A stretch of 64,000 nucleotides of DNA from Heloderma charlesbogerti (GCA_026122225.1 JANEZZ010001902.1:1178001-1242000), one strand, 5' to 3'; positions 38,822 through 50,229 are shown, counted from the stretch's first letter. Notes: generated from the sequence alone by a model not told the origin. A program made the numbers and translations.

Positions 38822-41800
38822 CTCTTTCATGGATCACTGCCTTGTTGTGGCGAAGGGGCTTGCGTAACTCAGTGAAGCCATAAGCTATGCCGTGCAGGGC
38901 CACCCAAGACGGACAGGTCATGGCAGAGAGTTCTGACAAAATGTGGTCCACTGGAGAAGGAAATGGCAACCCACTCCAGTATTCTTGCCAAGAAAACCCC
39001 ATGGAACGTATCACAAGGCTAAAAGAGATGACGCCGGAAGATGAGCCCCTCAGGTCGGAAGGTGTCCAATATGCTACTGGGGAAGAGCAGAGGGTATTTC
39101 CAAGTAGCGCCAGAAAGAGTGAAGCGGCTGGGCCAAACCCGAAAGGACACTCAGCTGTGGATGTGTCTGGTGGTGAAAAGAAAATCGGATGCTGTAAAGA
39201 ACAATATTGTTTAGGAACCTGGAATGTCAGATCAATGAATCAAGGTAAGCTGGAGGTGGTCAAACATGAGATGGCAAGATTGAACATCGACATCTTGGGA
39301 ATCAGCGAACTAAAATGGACAGGCATGGGCGAATTTAATTCAGGTGACCATCATATCTACTATTGTGGGCAAGAATCCCTTAGAAGAAATGGAGTAGCAC
39401 TCATAGTCAACAAAAGGGTGGGAAAAGCAGTACTGGGGTACAATCTTAAAAATGATAGAATGATCTCAGTACGAATCCAAGGCAAACCATTCAACATCAC
39501 AGTAATTCAAGTCTATGCCCCAACCACTGAGGCCGAAGAAGCTGAGGTTGATCGGTTCTATGAAGACCTACAACACCTTCTAGAACTAACACCAAAAAAA
39601 GATGTCCTCTTCATCATAGGGGATTGGAATGCTAAAGTAGGAAGTCAAGAAATCACCGGGATAACAGGCAGGCATGGCCTTGGTGTACAAAATGAAGCAG
39701 GACAAAAGCTAATAGAGTTTTGCCAAGAGAACATGCTGATCATAGCAAACACTCTTTTCCAACAGCACAAGAGGCAACTCTACACATGGACGTCACCAGA
39801 TGGTCAATATCGAAATCAGATTGATTATGTCCTTTGCAGCCAAAGATGGAGAAGCTCCATACAGTCAGTCAAAACAAGACCTGGAGCTGACTGTGGCTCA
39901 GATCATGAGCTGCTTCTTGCAAAATTTCGGCTTAAATTGAAGAACGTCGGGAAAACCACTAAACCGTTCAGGTATGACCTAAATCATATCCCTGATGAAT
40001 ATACAGTGGAGGTGAGGAATAGATTTCAGGGATTAGACCTGATAGACAGAGTGCCTGAGGAACTATGGATGGAGGTCCGTAACATTGTTCAGGAGGCAGC
40101 AACGAAATCCGTCCCAAAGAAAAAGAAATGTAAGAAAGCCAAGTGGCTGTCAGATGAGGCTTTACAAGTAGCTCACGAAAGAAGGGCAGCGAAAAGCAAG
40201 GGAGAAAGGGGAAGATATACCCAACTGAATGCAGAGTTCCAGAGAATAGCAAGGAGAGACAAGAAGGCCTTCTTAAATGAACAATGCAAAGAAATCGAGG
40301 AAAACAACAGAATGGGAAAGACTAGAGATCTCTTCAAGAAAATTGGAGATCTCAAGGGAACGTTTTGTGCAAAGACGGGCATGATCAAGGACAAAGAAGG
40401 CAGGGACCTAACAGAAGCAGATGAGATTAAGAAGAGGTGGCAAGAATACACAGAAGAACTATACAGGAAAGATCTGAATGTCCCTGATAGCCATGATAGT
40501 GCGGTCACTGAACTTGAGCCGGACATCCTCGAGAGTGAAATCAAGTGGGCCTTAGGAAGCATTAGTAACAACAAAGCTAGCGGAGATGACAGTATTCCAG
40601 CCGAGCTATTTAAAATCCTAGAAGATGATGCTGTTAAAGTGCTGCATTCAATATGCCAACAAATCTGGAACACTCAACAGTGGCCACAAGACTGGAAAAG
40701 GTCAGTTTACATTCCAATTCCAAAGAAGGGCAACGCCAAAGAGTGTTCAAACTACCGCACAATTGTGCTCATTTCACATGCCAGCAAGGTGATGCTCAAA
40801 ATCCTACAAGCTAGGCTTCAGCAGTATGCAAACCGAGAACTACCGGAAGTACAAGCTGGGTTTAGAAGAGGCAGAGGAACTAGAGATCAAATCGCCAACA
40901 TTCGCTGCATCATGGAGAAAGCAAGAGAATTCCAGAAAAACGTCTATTTCTGCTTCATTGACTACGCTAAAGCCTTTGATTGTGTGGATCACAACAAACT
41001 GTGGCAAATTCTTAAAGAGATGGGAGTACCAGACCACCTTACCTGTCTCCTGAGAAACCTGTACGAGGGTCAAGAAGCAACAGTAAGAACCACACATGGA
41101 ACAACCGAGTGGTTCCAAATTGGGAAAGGAGTACGACAAGGCTGCATATTGTCACCCTGCTTATTTAACTTATATGCAGAGTACATCATGAGAAATGCCG
41201 GGTTGGATGAATCAGAGGTTGGAATTAAGATTGCCGGGAGAATTATCAACAACCTCCGATATGCAGACGATACCACCCTAATGGCAGAAAGCGAAGAGGA
41301 TCTCAAGAGCCTCTTGTTGAGGGTGAAAGAGGAGAGTGCAAAAGCTGGTTTGAAACTCAACATTAAAAAAACTAAGATCATGGCATCTGGCCCTATCACT
41401 TCCTGGCATATAGAAGGGGAAGAAATGGAAGCAGTGACAGATTTTACTTTCTTGGGCTCCAAGATCACCGCAGACGGTGACTGTAGCCATGAAATTAAAA
41501 GACGCTTGCTCCTTAGGAGGAAAGCTATGGCCAACCTAGACAGCATAGTAAGAAGCAGAGACATCACCTTGCCGACAAAGGTCCGTCTAATCAAAGCTAT
41601 GGTTTTCCCAGTAGTAATGTATGGCTGTGAGAGCTGGACTATAAGGAAGGCTGAGCGCCGAAGAATTGATGCTTTCGAACTGTGGTGCTGGAGAAGACTC
41701 TTACGAGTCCCCTGGACTGCAAGGAGGTCAAATCAGTCCATCCTAAAGGAAATCAACCCTGAGTGCTCATTGGAAGGACAGATAATGAAGCTGAAGCTCC

Positions 41801-42036
41801 AATATTTTGGCCACGTAATGCGAAGAGAAAACTCCCTGGAAAAGACCCTGATGCTGGGAAAGACTGAAGGCAAAAGGAGAAGGGGACGGCAGAGGATGAG
41901 ATGGCTAGATAGCATCACGGATGCAATGAATATGAACTTGAGCACGCTCCGGGAGAGAACGCAGGACAGGAAGGCCTGGCGTGCTATGGTCCATGGGGTC
42001 ACGAAGAGTCGGACACGACTGAACGACTGAACAACA
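38822..42036 (+). mobile_element. Near full-length BovB (RTE-clade) LINE, copy A
   Basis: The element is flanked by AGATGATTTCT at 38811-38821 and 42037-42047, an 11-bp target-site duplication. It starts with a short 5' region (CATGGATCACTGCCTTGTTG), carries one long ORF and ends 6 bp after the stop codon with GACTGAACGACTGAACAACA. This compact layout is that of RTE/BovB. The host site lies within the TIR element above. Confidence 0.95.
38887..42030 (+). CDS. BovB LINE endonuclease-reverse transcriptase, intact 1047-residue ORF
   Basis: Residues about 107-350 form an AP-type endonuclease (EEP fold): YCLGTWNVRSMNQ, ISELKW (E141), GDWNAKVG (D246, N248) and SDH at 338-340. Residues about 600-860 form the reverse transcriptase: IPIPKKGNAKECSNYRTI, FIDYAKAFDCVDH (D692), IGKGVRQGCILSPCLFNLY and YADD at 792-795. 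The C-terminus reads AMVHGVTKSRTRLND, characteristic of BovB. All catalytic motifs are present and there is no internal stop, so the protein could be functional. It nicks the target and copies its own RNA there, and can also serve SINEs that share its 3' end. The start is the first in-frame Met; the second copy starts 40 residues further in. Confidence 0.96.
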   Translation: MPCRATQDGQVMAESSDKMWSTGEGNGNPLQYSCQENPMERITRLKEMTPEDEPLRSEGVQYATGEEQRVFPSSARKSEAAGPNPKGHSAVDVSGGEKKIGCCKEQYCLGTWNVRSMNQGKLEVVKHEMARLNIDILGISELKWTGMGEFNSGDHHIYYCGQESLRRNGVALIVNKRVGKAVLGYNLKNDRMISVRIQGKPFNITVIQVYAPTTEAEEAEVDRFYEDLQHLLELTPKKDVLFIIGDWNAKVGSQEITGITGRHGLGVQNEAGQKLIEFCQENMLIIANTLFQQHKRQLYTWTSPDGQYRNQIDYVLCSQRWRSSIQSVKTRPGADCGSDHELLLAKFRLKLKNVGKTTKPFRYDLNHIPDEYTVEVRNRFQGLDLIDRVPEELWMEVRNIVQEAATKSVPKKKKCKKAKWLSDEALQVAHERRAAKSKGERGRYTQLNAEFQRIARRDKKAFLNEQCKEIEENNRMGKTRDLFKKIGDLKGTFCAKTGMIKDKEGRDLTEADEIKKRWQEYTEELYRKDLNVPDSHDSAVTELEPDILESEIKWALGSISNNKASGDDSIPAELFKILEDDAVKVLHSICQQIWNTQQWPQDWKRSVYIPIPKKGNAKECSNYRTIVLISHASKVMLKILQARLQQYANRELPEVQAGFRRGRGTRDQIANIRCIMEKAREFQKNVYFCFIDYAKAFDCVDHNKLWQILKEMGVPDHLTCLLRNLYEGQEATVRTTHGTTEWFQIGKGVRQGCILSPCLFNLYAEYIMRNAGLDESEVGIKIAGRIINNLRYADDTTLMAESEEDLKSLLLRVKEESAKAGLKLNIKKTKIMASGPITSWHIEGEEMEAVTDFTFLGSKITADGDCSHEIKRRLLLRRKAMANLDSIVRSRDITLPTKVRLIKAMVFPVVMYGCESWTIRKAERRRIDAFELWCWRRLLRVPWTARRSNQSILKEINPECSLEGQIMKLKLQYFGHVMRRENSLEKTLMLGKTEGKRRRGRQRMRWLDSITDAMNMNLSTLRERTQDRKAWRAMVHGVTKSRTRLND

Positions 42037-42275
42037 AGATGATTTCTAACCAGCACTTTTGGAAAGGTTTTTTTTTTTTTTTTGAGCAGGCAAAATGTGG
42101 CTTTAATTGTGAAAATGAAAGGAAGAGTAATTTCCTCTTGTGTATTTGCACTATTCCGCTATACCAGAGTGCACTACCTAGAGCTTATGTAGTGGAAAAG
42201 CAGAAAAAGAAACTCTTCCAGTGTAGTGCTTGGATCTCAATTCTGTGACAAAACCAAAAGTAGGTACAGCAGATT

Positions 42276-45200
42276 TGTTGTTGTTCAGTCGTTCAGTCGT
42301 GTCCGACTCTTCGTGACCCCATGGACCATAGCACGCCAGGCCTTCCTGTCCTGCGCTCTCTCCCGGAGCGTGCTCAAGTTCATATTCATTGCATCCGTGA
42401 TGCTATCTAGCCATCTCATCCTCTGCCGTCCCCTTCTCCTTTTGCCTTCAGTCTTTCCCAGCATCAGGGTCTTTTCCAGGGAGTTTTCTCTTCGCATTAG
42501 GTGGCCAAAATATTGGAGCTTCAGCTTCATTATCTGTCCTTCCAATGAGCACTCAGGGTTGATTTCCTTTAGGATGGACTGATTTGACCTCCTTGCAGTC
42601 CAGGGGACTCGTAAGAGTCTTCTCCAGCACCACAGTTCGAAAGCATCAATTCTTTGGCGCTCAGCCTTCCTTATAGTCCAGCTCTCACAGCCATACATTA
42701 CTACTGGGAAAACCATAGCTTTGATTAGACGGACCTTTGTCGGCAAGGTGATGTCTCTGCTTCTTACTATGCTGTCTAGGTTGGCCATAGCTTTCCTCCC
42801 AAGGAGCAAACGTCTTTTAATTTCATGGCTACAGTCACCGTCTGCGGTGATCTTGGAGCCCAAGAAAGTAAAATCTGTCACAGCTTCCATTTCTTCCCCT
42901 TCTATATGCCAGGAAGTGATGGGGCCAGATGCCATGATCTTAGTTTTTTTAATGTTGAGTTTCAAACCAGCTTTTGCACTCTCCTCTTTCACCCTCAACA
43001 AGAGGCTCTTGAGATCCTCTTCGCTTTCTGCCATTAGGGTGGTATCGTCTGCATATCGGAGGTTGTTGATAATTCTCCCAGCAATCTTAATTCCGACCTC
43101 TGATTCATCCAACCCGGCATTTCTCATGATGTACTCTGCATATAAGTTAAATAAGCAGGGTGACAATATGCAGCCTTGTCGTACTCCTTTCCCAATTTTG
43201 AACCAATCGGTTGTTCCATGTCTGGTTCTTACCGTTGCTTCTTGACCCTCGTACAGGTTTCTCAGGAGACAGGTAAGGTGGTCTGGTACTCCCATCACTT
43301 TAAGAATTTGCCACAGTTTGTTGTGATCCACACAATCAAAGGCTTTAGCGTAGTCAATGAAGCAGAAATAGACGTTTTTCTGGAATTCTCTTGCTTTCTC
43401 CATGATGCAGCGAATGTTGGCGATTTGATCTCTAGTTCCTCTGCCTCTTCGAAACCCCGCTTGTACTTCCGGTAGTTCTCGGTTCGCATACTGCTGAAGC
43501 CTAGCTTGTAGGATTTTGAGCATCACCTTGCTGGCATGTGAAATGAGCGCAATTGTGCGGTAGTTTGAACACTCTTTGGCGTTGCCCTTCTTTGGAATTG
43601 GAATGTAAACTGACCTTTTCCAGTCTTGTGGCCACTGTTGAGTGTTCCAGATTTGTTGGCATATTGAATGCAGCACTTTAACAGCATCATCTTTTAGGAT
43701 TTTAAATAGCTCGGCTGGAATACTGTCATCTCCGCTAGCTTTGTTGTTACTAATGCTTCCTAAGGCCCACTTGACTTCACTCTCTAGGATGTCCGGCTCA
43801 AGTTCAGTGACTGCACTATCATGGCTATCAGGGACATTCAGATCTTTCCTGTATAGTTCTTCTGTGTATTCTTGCCACCTCTTCTTAATCTCATCTGCTT
43901 CTGTTAGGTCCCTGCCTTCTTTGTCCTTTATCATGCCCATCTTGAGATCTCCAATTTTCTTGAAGAGATCTCTAGTCTTTCCCATTCTGTTGTTTTCCTC
44001 GATTTCTTTGCATTGTTCATTTAAGAAGGCCTTCTTGTCTCTCCTTGCTATTCTCTGGAACTCTGCATTCAGTTGGGTATATCTTCCCCTTTCTCCCTTG
44101 CTTTTCGCTTCCCTTCTTTCGTGAGCTACTTGTAAAGCCTCATCAGACAGCCACTTGGCTTTCTTGCATTTCTTTTTCTTTGGGATGGATTTCGTTGCTG
44201 CCTCCTGAACAATGTTATGGACCTCCGTCCATAGTTCCTCAGGCACTCTGTCTATCAGGTCTAATCCCTGAAATCTATTCCTCACCTCCACTGTATATTC
44301 ATCAGGGATATGATTTAGGTCATACCTGAACGGTTTAGTGGTTTTCCCGACGTTCTTCAATTTAAGCCGAAATTTTGCAAGAAGCAGCTCATGATCTGAG
44401 CCACAGTCAGCTCCAGGTCTTGTTTTTACTGACTGTATGGAGCTTCTCCATCTTTGGCTGCAAAGGACATAATCAATCTGATTTCGATATTGACCATCTG
44501 GTGACGTCCATGTGTAGAGTTGCCTCTTGTGCTGTTGGAAAAGAGTGTTTGCTATGATCAGCATGTTCTCTTGGCAAAACTCTATTAGCTTTTGTCCTGC
44601 TTCATTTTGTACACCAAGGCCATGCCTGCCTGTTATCCCGGTGATTTCTTGACTTCCTACTTTAGCATTCCAATCCCCTATGATGAAGAGGACATCTTTT
44701 TTTGGTGTTAGTTCTAGAAGGTGTTGTAGGTCTTCATAGAACCGATCAACCTCAGCTTCTTCGGCCTCAGTGGTTGGGGCATAGACTTGAATTACTGTGA
44801 TGTTGAATGGTTTGCCTTGGATTCGTACTGAGATCATTCTATCATTTTTAAGATTGTACCCCAGTACTGCTTTTCCCACCCTTTTGTTGACTATGAGTGC
44901 TACTCCATTTCTTCTAAGGGATTCTTGCCCACAATAGTAGATATGATGGTCACCTGAATTAAATTCGCCCATGCCTGTCCATTTTAGTTCGCTGATTCCC
45001 AAGATGTCGATGTTCAATCTTGCCATCTCATGTTTGACCACCTCCAGCTTACCTTGATTCATTGATCTGACATTCCAGGTTCCTAAACAATATTGTTCTT
45101 TACAGCATCCGATTTTCTTTTCACCACCAGACACATCCACAGCTGAGTGTCCTTTCGGGTTTGGCCCAGCCGCTTCACTCTTTCTGGCGCTACTTGGAAA

Positions 45201-45350
45201 TACCCTCTGCTCTTCCCCAGTAGCATATTGGACACCTTCCGACCTGAGGGGCTCATCTTCCGGCGTCATCTCTTTTAGCCTTGTGATACGTTCCATGGGG
45301 TTTTCTTGGCAAGAATACTGGAGTCGGTTGCCATTTCCTTCTCCAGATTA
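42276..45350 (-). mobile_element. Near full-length BovB LINE, copy B, inverted relative to copy A
   Basis: ACAGCAGATT flanks it at 42266-42275 and 45351-45360, a 10-bp duplication different from that of copy A, so the two insertions were independent. It is 5'-truncated by about 130 bp relative to copy A (joining at CTGGAGAAGGAAATGGCAAC). Its 3' end (42276) faces the 3' end of copy A across about 220 bp of host element. Confidence 0.95.
42285..45296 (-). CDS. BovB LINE endonuclease-reverse transcriptase, 1003-residue ORF
   Basis: It begins MERITRLKEMTPEDEPLRSE, which is residue 39 onward of copy A. The endonuclease (SELKW, GDWNAKVG, SDH) and reverse transcriptase (FIDYAKAFDCVDH, YADD) motifs are intact. 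The two proteins differ at about 15 positions in roughly 1000, counted by eye. One 18-bp in-frame deletion removes six residues after KKIGDLK, between the endonuclease and reverse transcriptase domains. At RTIALISHASK this copy keeps the usual Ala where copy A has Val. Likely still able to code for an active enzyme; the missing 5' region could affect its promoter. Confidence 0.95.
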   Translation of the reverse strand: MERITRLKEMTPEDEPLRSEGVQYATGEEQRVFPSSARKSEAAGPNPKGHSAVDVSGGEKKIGCCKEQYCLGTWNVRSMNQGKLEVVKHEMARLNIDILGISELKWTGMGEFNSGDHHIYYCGQESLRRNGVALIVNKRVGKAVLGYNLKNDRMISVRIQGKPFNITVIQVYAPTTEAEEAEVDRFYEDLQHLLELTPKKDVLFIIGDWNAKVGSQEITGITGRHGLGVQNEAGQKLIEFCQENMLIIANTLFQQHKRQLYTWTSPDGQYRNQIDYVLCSQRWRSSIQSVKTRPGADCGSDHELLLAKFRLKLKNVGKTTKPFRYDLNHIPDEYTVEVRNRFQGLDLIDRVPEELWTEVHNIVQEAATKSIPKKKKCKKAKWLSDEALQVAHERREAKSKGERGRYTQLNAEFQRIARRDKKAFLNEQCKEIEENNRMGKTRDLFKKIGDLKMGMIKDKEGRDLTEADEIKKRWQEYTEELYRKDLNVPDSHDSAVTELEPDILESEVKWALGSISNNKASGDDSIPAELFKILKDDAVKVLHSICQQIWNTQQWPQDWKRSVYIPIPKKGNAKECSNYRTIALISHASKVMLKILQARLQQYANRELPEVQAGFRRGRGTRDQIANIRCIMEKAREFQKNVYFCFIDYAKAFDCVDHNKLWQILKVMGVPDHLTCLLRNLYEGQEATVRTRHGTTDWFKIGKGVRQGCILSPCLFNLYAEYIMRNAGLDESEVGIKIAGRIINNLRYADDTTLMAESEEDLKSLLLRVKEESAKAGLKLNIKKTKIMASGPITSWHIEGEEMEAVTDFTFLGSKITADGDCSHEIKRRLLLGRKAMANLDSIVRSRDITLPTKVRLIKAMVFPVVMYGCESWTIRKAERQRIDAFELWCWRRLLRVPWTARRSNQSILKEINPECSLEGQIMKLKLQYFGHLMRRENSLEKTLMLGKTEGKRRRGRQRMRWLDSITDAMNMNLSTLRERAQDRKAWRAMVHGVTKSRTRLND

Positions 45351-45397
45351 ACAGCAGATTAACAGCCGATTAATAGCCTTGCCTAGAAAAGCTCTTA

Positions 45398-45465
45398 AAG
45401 AGTAATCCTATGCCTGTTTATTCAAAAGTAAATCCCACTGTATTCAGTAGAGTTTGTGTCCTCAT
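45398..45465. mobile_element. Short MITE-like remnant (GTAATCCTATGCCTGTTTAT)
   Basis: GTAATCCTATGCCTGTTTAT then TCAAAAGTAAATCCCACTG recalls the widespread reptile palindrome that begins GCAATCCTATGCATGTTTAC. A related piece is at 55655-55745 (TACCTGGAAGTAAGTCTCAT, AATGGGACTTG). Confidence 0.5.
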
Positions 45466-48127
45466 AATTGTATTTAGGATGGCAAACGCTGTAATATCCT
45501 TGCACTTCCCAGGCACTTGTATGCACTTGTTACTTGCAAAATACTTCTTTCTCTCACCTCCATGACTAGAATCTGAATTGTCCTAATAAAGAGCTAAAGA
45601 GCAGCAAAGGTTGATCTGGCTGCTACAGAAATGGAGTAAGTGAAATAAGTAATTGGGGGACATATATTTGGTTCACTGAGCTGTTAGTAGGCAACTCATT
45701 TGTCCCAGAATAGTCTTTAATAGAGATAGTCTTATACAATATAATCTGGTATAGATGGCAAAATGCATCTTGGATGTCTTTCTGTGCATTAATAGCAACT
45801 ATGATCAGAAGAGGAATTTGTTTAATTATTCTTTAGCTGAAACTGTGTTTTAATTTAATGCAGTTCTGGCTGATGCAATGCTTTTAAACACATTATGAAC
45901 ATGAATAATTCATTATGAACATTAACTGTATGTCCAAGTGCATTATGGGATCAACATTAGCCTACTCAGCTTGGGCTACACCAGATATGGCAATACATGA
46001 CAAAATGTATTTATCATGGTGTTTTAAGTGTTACATTTAGATAACGAATTCAAACAAATTAAATTAAAAAGACTAAAGCCATGCAATGAATCATTTTGTT
46101 GTGATTAGTATGACTGTCCTGAGGGAAATCCTGTAAACATATGAGAAGGCTCATCTCTAAACTACTACGAATTTAATTTTAAAAATTGTTATGTAAGCAA
46201 ACTAATCCGGATGATACTGGAGATGTACTTGAACTTGACTGTGTTTGCCTAAAAGTTCCATAGATAGCTGGGGAGATGGATGGGAAGCTACCATTCAAAA
46301 GTGTGGAAACAAATATGGCTACATTGAAGCTTTAAGGCAGACAAAAACAAGTAGACTGAGCCATGAACCATAAAGCCAAGAGAACTACCTAGAAAACTTT
46401 GCATCCATTTTTATTATTACTTCTAGGATCCATTAATCTCTCTTCCAAGAGTTTCAGTCTAGATGGTCTTCTAATTAAATCTCATCTCTGCTTGGTCTGT
46501 TTGCTGGTCCTTTCCATTTAGTTGATATAATGTGCTGTACTTCCTAGACTGGTTGTTTCCATTCTTCATATAATATGCTGTAGTTTCAAGACATCAGCCC
46601 CCTCACCTCCACCGAAGTAGCTGTGAGCAATTATTAGCAATCCTTCTTCCTGACTGATTCTATCACAATGTGATATGCCTTGAATGCCCACCTGCACCTA
46701 CTAGATCAGATCTGACCAATCATGTGAATGGCAAGCTCTCAACATATCCTGAAAAAGTCTGAAACGACTAGGACAGAATGAGACACCATTTTACAGAATA
46801 TCAGTAGATGGGTTAAAGTGCACACTGCAGCAAAAATACTCACTTGTGTTGATTTTGCAATATCAGTACCATGGGTTAAATCTAACACAGAGTTAAGAAT
46901 GTTTAAATCCATTGGAATCAATACAGTTAAGCATGCCTAAGTGGGCTGGATTTAGGCTCATGTCAAAATGGTTGCGTGGATTCATCTTCAATCAACACTC
47001 TGAAGAGACACTTCATGGCTCATCTGTTAACCTGTCACAGAGTATGAATGTAACATGTATTGTTGATAAGAATTCATTGTACTTCTTAGGAGTGCTATTC
47101 CTAATAATCTGTGTATGCTAACTACAAGTGATTAGTAACTTATAGTTGCCTACCTGGCAAGCATAGTTTACAGAGCTTAGGTAATCATGTTTGGTAGGCT
47201 TCTCGTTCTCCCGGGAACTCTCTTGCCAACTAGAAGAAATCCTTGCTGTTTATAACTCTTATGTGGATGACCTCACCCTAAGTTTCAGACCTGGTCATAC
47301 CACTACTTTTATTTCTCTCAATGTAGCCAGATTTGCCATTGACACCACTAACACCTTAATGAAGGTATCTCTGCTAAGCTGAGCAGCTATCCGGTTCCAG
47401 TACTTAACAAACCCGCTTGTGGCAACCTGGCTCCATTTCCAACAATGCTTTCCATTATTCACAGTTATCTCACAACATAGACAGAACTAATCAGATCTTA
47501 ATGAGGACTGCTTTGCTGGTTGAGAGGAATAGAACTTTAATTTTACTAAGGAATATGCTAGCCACAATTTCTGTTATGCTTCTAGTCATCCTAATTACAC
47601 TGTATGTGGTAATGTGTTTTGCTTGTTTCATCACTGAAAAGTTTTGTCATTCTCTAATTCTGTTTGAGCAATAAATCTACATTTTGTGGTACCACTTCCT
47701 GTTGTTTGGCTTGAGAGGTGTTTCAGGGACCACAATCCATATAAATTAATTCTTGAAGCCCAAACGCCTCAGCTGGGATTCATGCATCTCTTGGAGCGGG
47801 AATGGGTCTCCCGTCTCAAACCAATGTTGCTAGTGGATATAAATAAGACAGTCATCTGTTCTTCATGAGTGTTTTTCTTTCCTGAAAAAGGTACATGGAC
47901 TTTTAAGGATCTTCATGGGGCTGCATGTGTCCTTGGGCCTGGATAGCAGCGGAATTGCCAAGGCAAGCTACTGTATGTGTTTTCCCCTTTGTTACATTAT
48001 GATGAAGACAGCAAAACAACCAGGAATTTTGAATCATAAAGTTCCACTTCTGGACTTGTGCCTTCTCTAAGAGCAATAAACTCACATATTTTTAAATGGA
48101 TGTGCTTCTTGTGCTGGGCAGGTGAAT
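45466..48127. other. Unannotated flank
   Basis: AT-rich, no host gene recognised. Short open frames at 47191-47868 have no recognisable product. Confidence 0.5.
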
Positions 48128-48905
48128 TCAGACTGATATGCAGATTCTGACAGAACCTGACTTCCCAAAGCCAAGGCACAAGTCTCAGTAAAACTTTTTA
48201 TTGCAGTAATTCTGGTAATTAGCTATAAGCCTTTACAGCCTCAGTAAAGATCCACAGATAAGAGATTACAGTGCAGTTCCTTGACCAGAATCCATTCATT
48301 ACCATGACAACTAAAGACCCAATCAGTCCTGGGTTCAGGACACAAAATAAATCCAAACAAGTTTACAGTTCCAGTGACACCAGGAAGCTTTCCAAGTTAC
48401 CAAGACATTGCTTCCAAGTCTACTGCTTGTTGCTCTGGTTTAAATACAGAGGAGTAGCTTCTAAAGATCACTATTGGACAGTTGATCCTGAAATCTAGCT
48501 CTCAGATGGTTGCAGCACCTTCCCCGAGGCCTCTGTACTGCCCTCTTCAGTTGACTATGCACCTTAGGACATCCCCACCACCTCAAAAGCCCCTCTCCTG
48601 CAAAGTCCTCCATCTGTTGCCTTGTTCCCATGGAAGACATCCCTGGTTGAGAAGCAGGGGCATCAAGGTCAGGTCTCCCAGCTGTGGAACATAGGCCATA
48701 CCAGCACCCTGATTCTCACCACCTCCCAGTTCGTAAGCCAGTGGGAGGCCTAGTAGAACTGAACTTCCAGGTGTCTGGCTTCCCCTGGCTGGGCCTCACT
48801 CTACAGCTTCCCCCTCTGACTCAGAAGCAGTGTCATAGGCTATAGCTCCCCCTGGACTGGGGCAAGGTCTCACAGATTCAGACAATGTAATGACAGATTT
48901 TGGTG
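48128..48905 (-). mobile_element. LTR-like sequence
   Basis: On the minus strand it has a TATTTAAA box near 48442 and, about 240 bp downstream, a CAATAAAAAG polyadenylation signal near 48200, then TTTTACTGAGACTTGTGCC and an end near TCTGTCAGAATCTGCA. The start is near TGTCTGAATCTGTGAG. This is the order expected in an LTR (U3-R-U5). Ends and target duplication are not resolved, and no second LTR or internal region was seen. Confidence 0.5.
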
Positions 48906-50229
48906 GCAAAACATGATTTTTACAAGTATAGTTGAATTATTTAAGGTCTAAAGTGAGTGGTCAATTGAAGGCTTGGGCAATTTTTTGACATATGCCTACA
49001 GTCAAGAAGAGTCAGGCAAAGTGGAAAGAATCTGATCAAGTTCACATTTGCAATATGGTGAAGTTGTACCAACTTAGCAAGATGAAAGGACAGGCCTTGT
49101 TACAAAATGGAGTGTGGACTGCTGTTCAGGGAAGGTAGGTACACCCAGAGACATCAACAAACAACTTGTTTTTCTTGATCTGTGGATATGGGCAAGACAA
49201 AATCCCTCAAAATGTTCTGAGTGTAATCATGGTAAATGAAAATCAGATGGCAATGTAATGTAACATATTTAGAGAAGACTGCGCAGTCAGGGAACTGCAA
49301 CCTACTCTACAGAGGACTAACGTTAGATACAACCCTATACTTTTTGGTAAGTGATTTCATATTCAGTTCTATTTTTCAGATCCTTGGGGTAACTATAGTA
49401 CGCCATGCAAGGTGAAACAGTAAGAAAAATATGTATTCTCTGTAGAAGTTGTGCATAAATGAATAATAGTTTCCTGCTATAGTTCCCTAGTGGAAGGTAA
49501 AAATATTCAATGATCTTCCAACATAATCTTTTTCTGTATTCCCATCTGAATTTATTTTTGTTCTCCTAATACTGCATGTTTAATCTCTTGACACATGCCT
49601 ATCTGTGTTGCAGTTTTTAATTGGATTAAGTTTAGACAACATCCATAATCACATAAAGCGTGAGAAACATATGTAGCAACTTCTGGATTTTGATATCTAT
49701 TTTTAAATTAAAAGTATAAAACTGTGGAAATATCTATACAATTTTGCTATGTGTATTAATTTACTTGTCACTTTATCTTGTTTACAGTAGTATGATGATA
49801 AATCTCTCAGTAATGCATAAAATGAAAGGTTGTTTCATTACCTGCATGCTATGTGATTTAAATAAACCTTAAAAAAAACCCTCTCTTTATTTTTAATCAC
49901 TTTTGGAGACATTTCAAATTAATCATAAATGAGAAGGAATTGCTATTTTTATCTCAAATGTTTACCTGGCTTTTTGTCTCTGTACTTTCTGCCTTTCTCT
50001 ATTGAAATCACAGCCAGCAGTCCCTGGCAGAGGAAATGTCAGCCTATTAAATTAACGTATATATGTCCTTGAGCATTGTTGCAGGAAACAATGATCTTGA
50101 AAGTACAGTTTTACAAAATGGGTACTGGAAAGCTAAAGTGATATGATCACCTTAAGAACCTTTCCAGAGCTGTGCTTTTATAATCTCTGGCACTAAATAT
50201 GGATTAGTATGGACAGAAAGTGTACAACA
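48906..50229. other. Unannotated flank
   Basis: Nothing recognised. Confidence 0.5.

Larger units (their letters stand above)
38744..45397. mobile_element. Harbinger-like TIR element, split by two BovB insertions
   Basis: The pieces 38747-38821, 42048-42265 and 45361-45394 together make one copy of the element found whole at 51265-51611. The shared blocks include GCATTTATCATGCACTCATC, AACCAGCACTTTTGGAAAGG, GTATTTGCACTATTCCGCTA and ATCTCAATTCTGTGACA. The ends GCGTTTTTCTAAACGAGGC and GCCTAGAAAAGCTC are inverted repeats. TTA flanks both outer ends (38744-38746 and 45395-45397). Confidence 0.88.

Noticed and set aside
39968..44557. Antisense open frames inside both BovB copies (for example 41070-41594 and 42721-43245)
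   Set aside because: They mirror the LINE ORF and occur in both copies at the same place because the copies are nearly identical.
38822..45350. The inverted BovB pair as arms of one large DNA transposon or an inverted-repeat duplication
   Set aside because: The two copies have different target-site duplications and different 5' ends, and a recognisable host element lies between and outside them.
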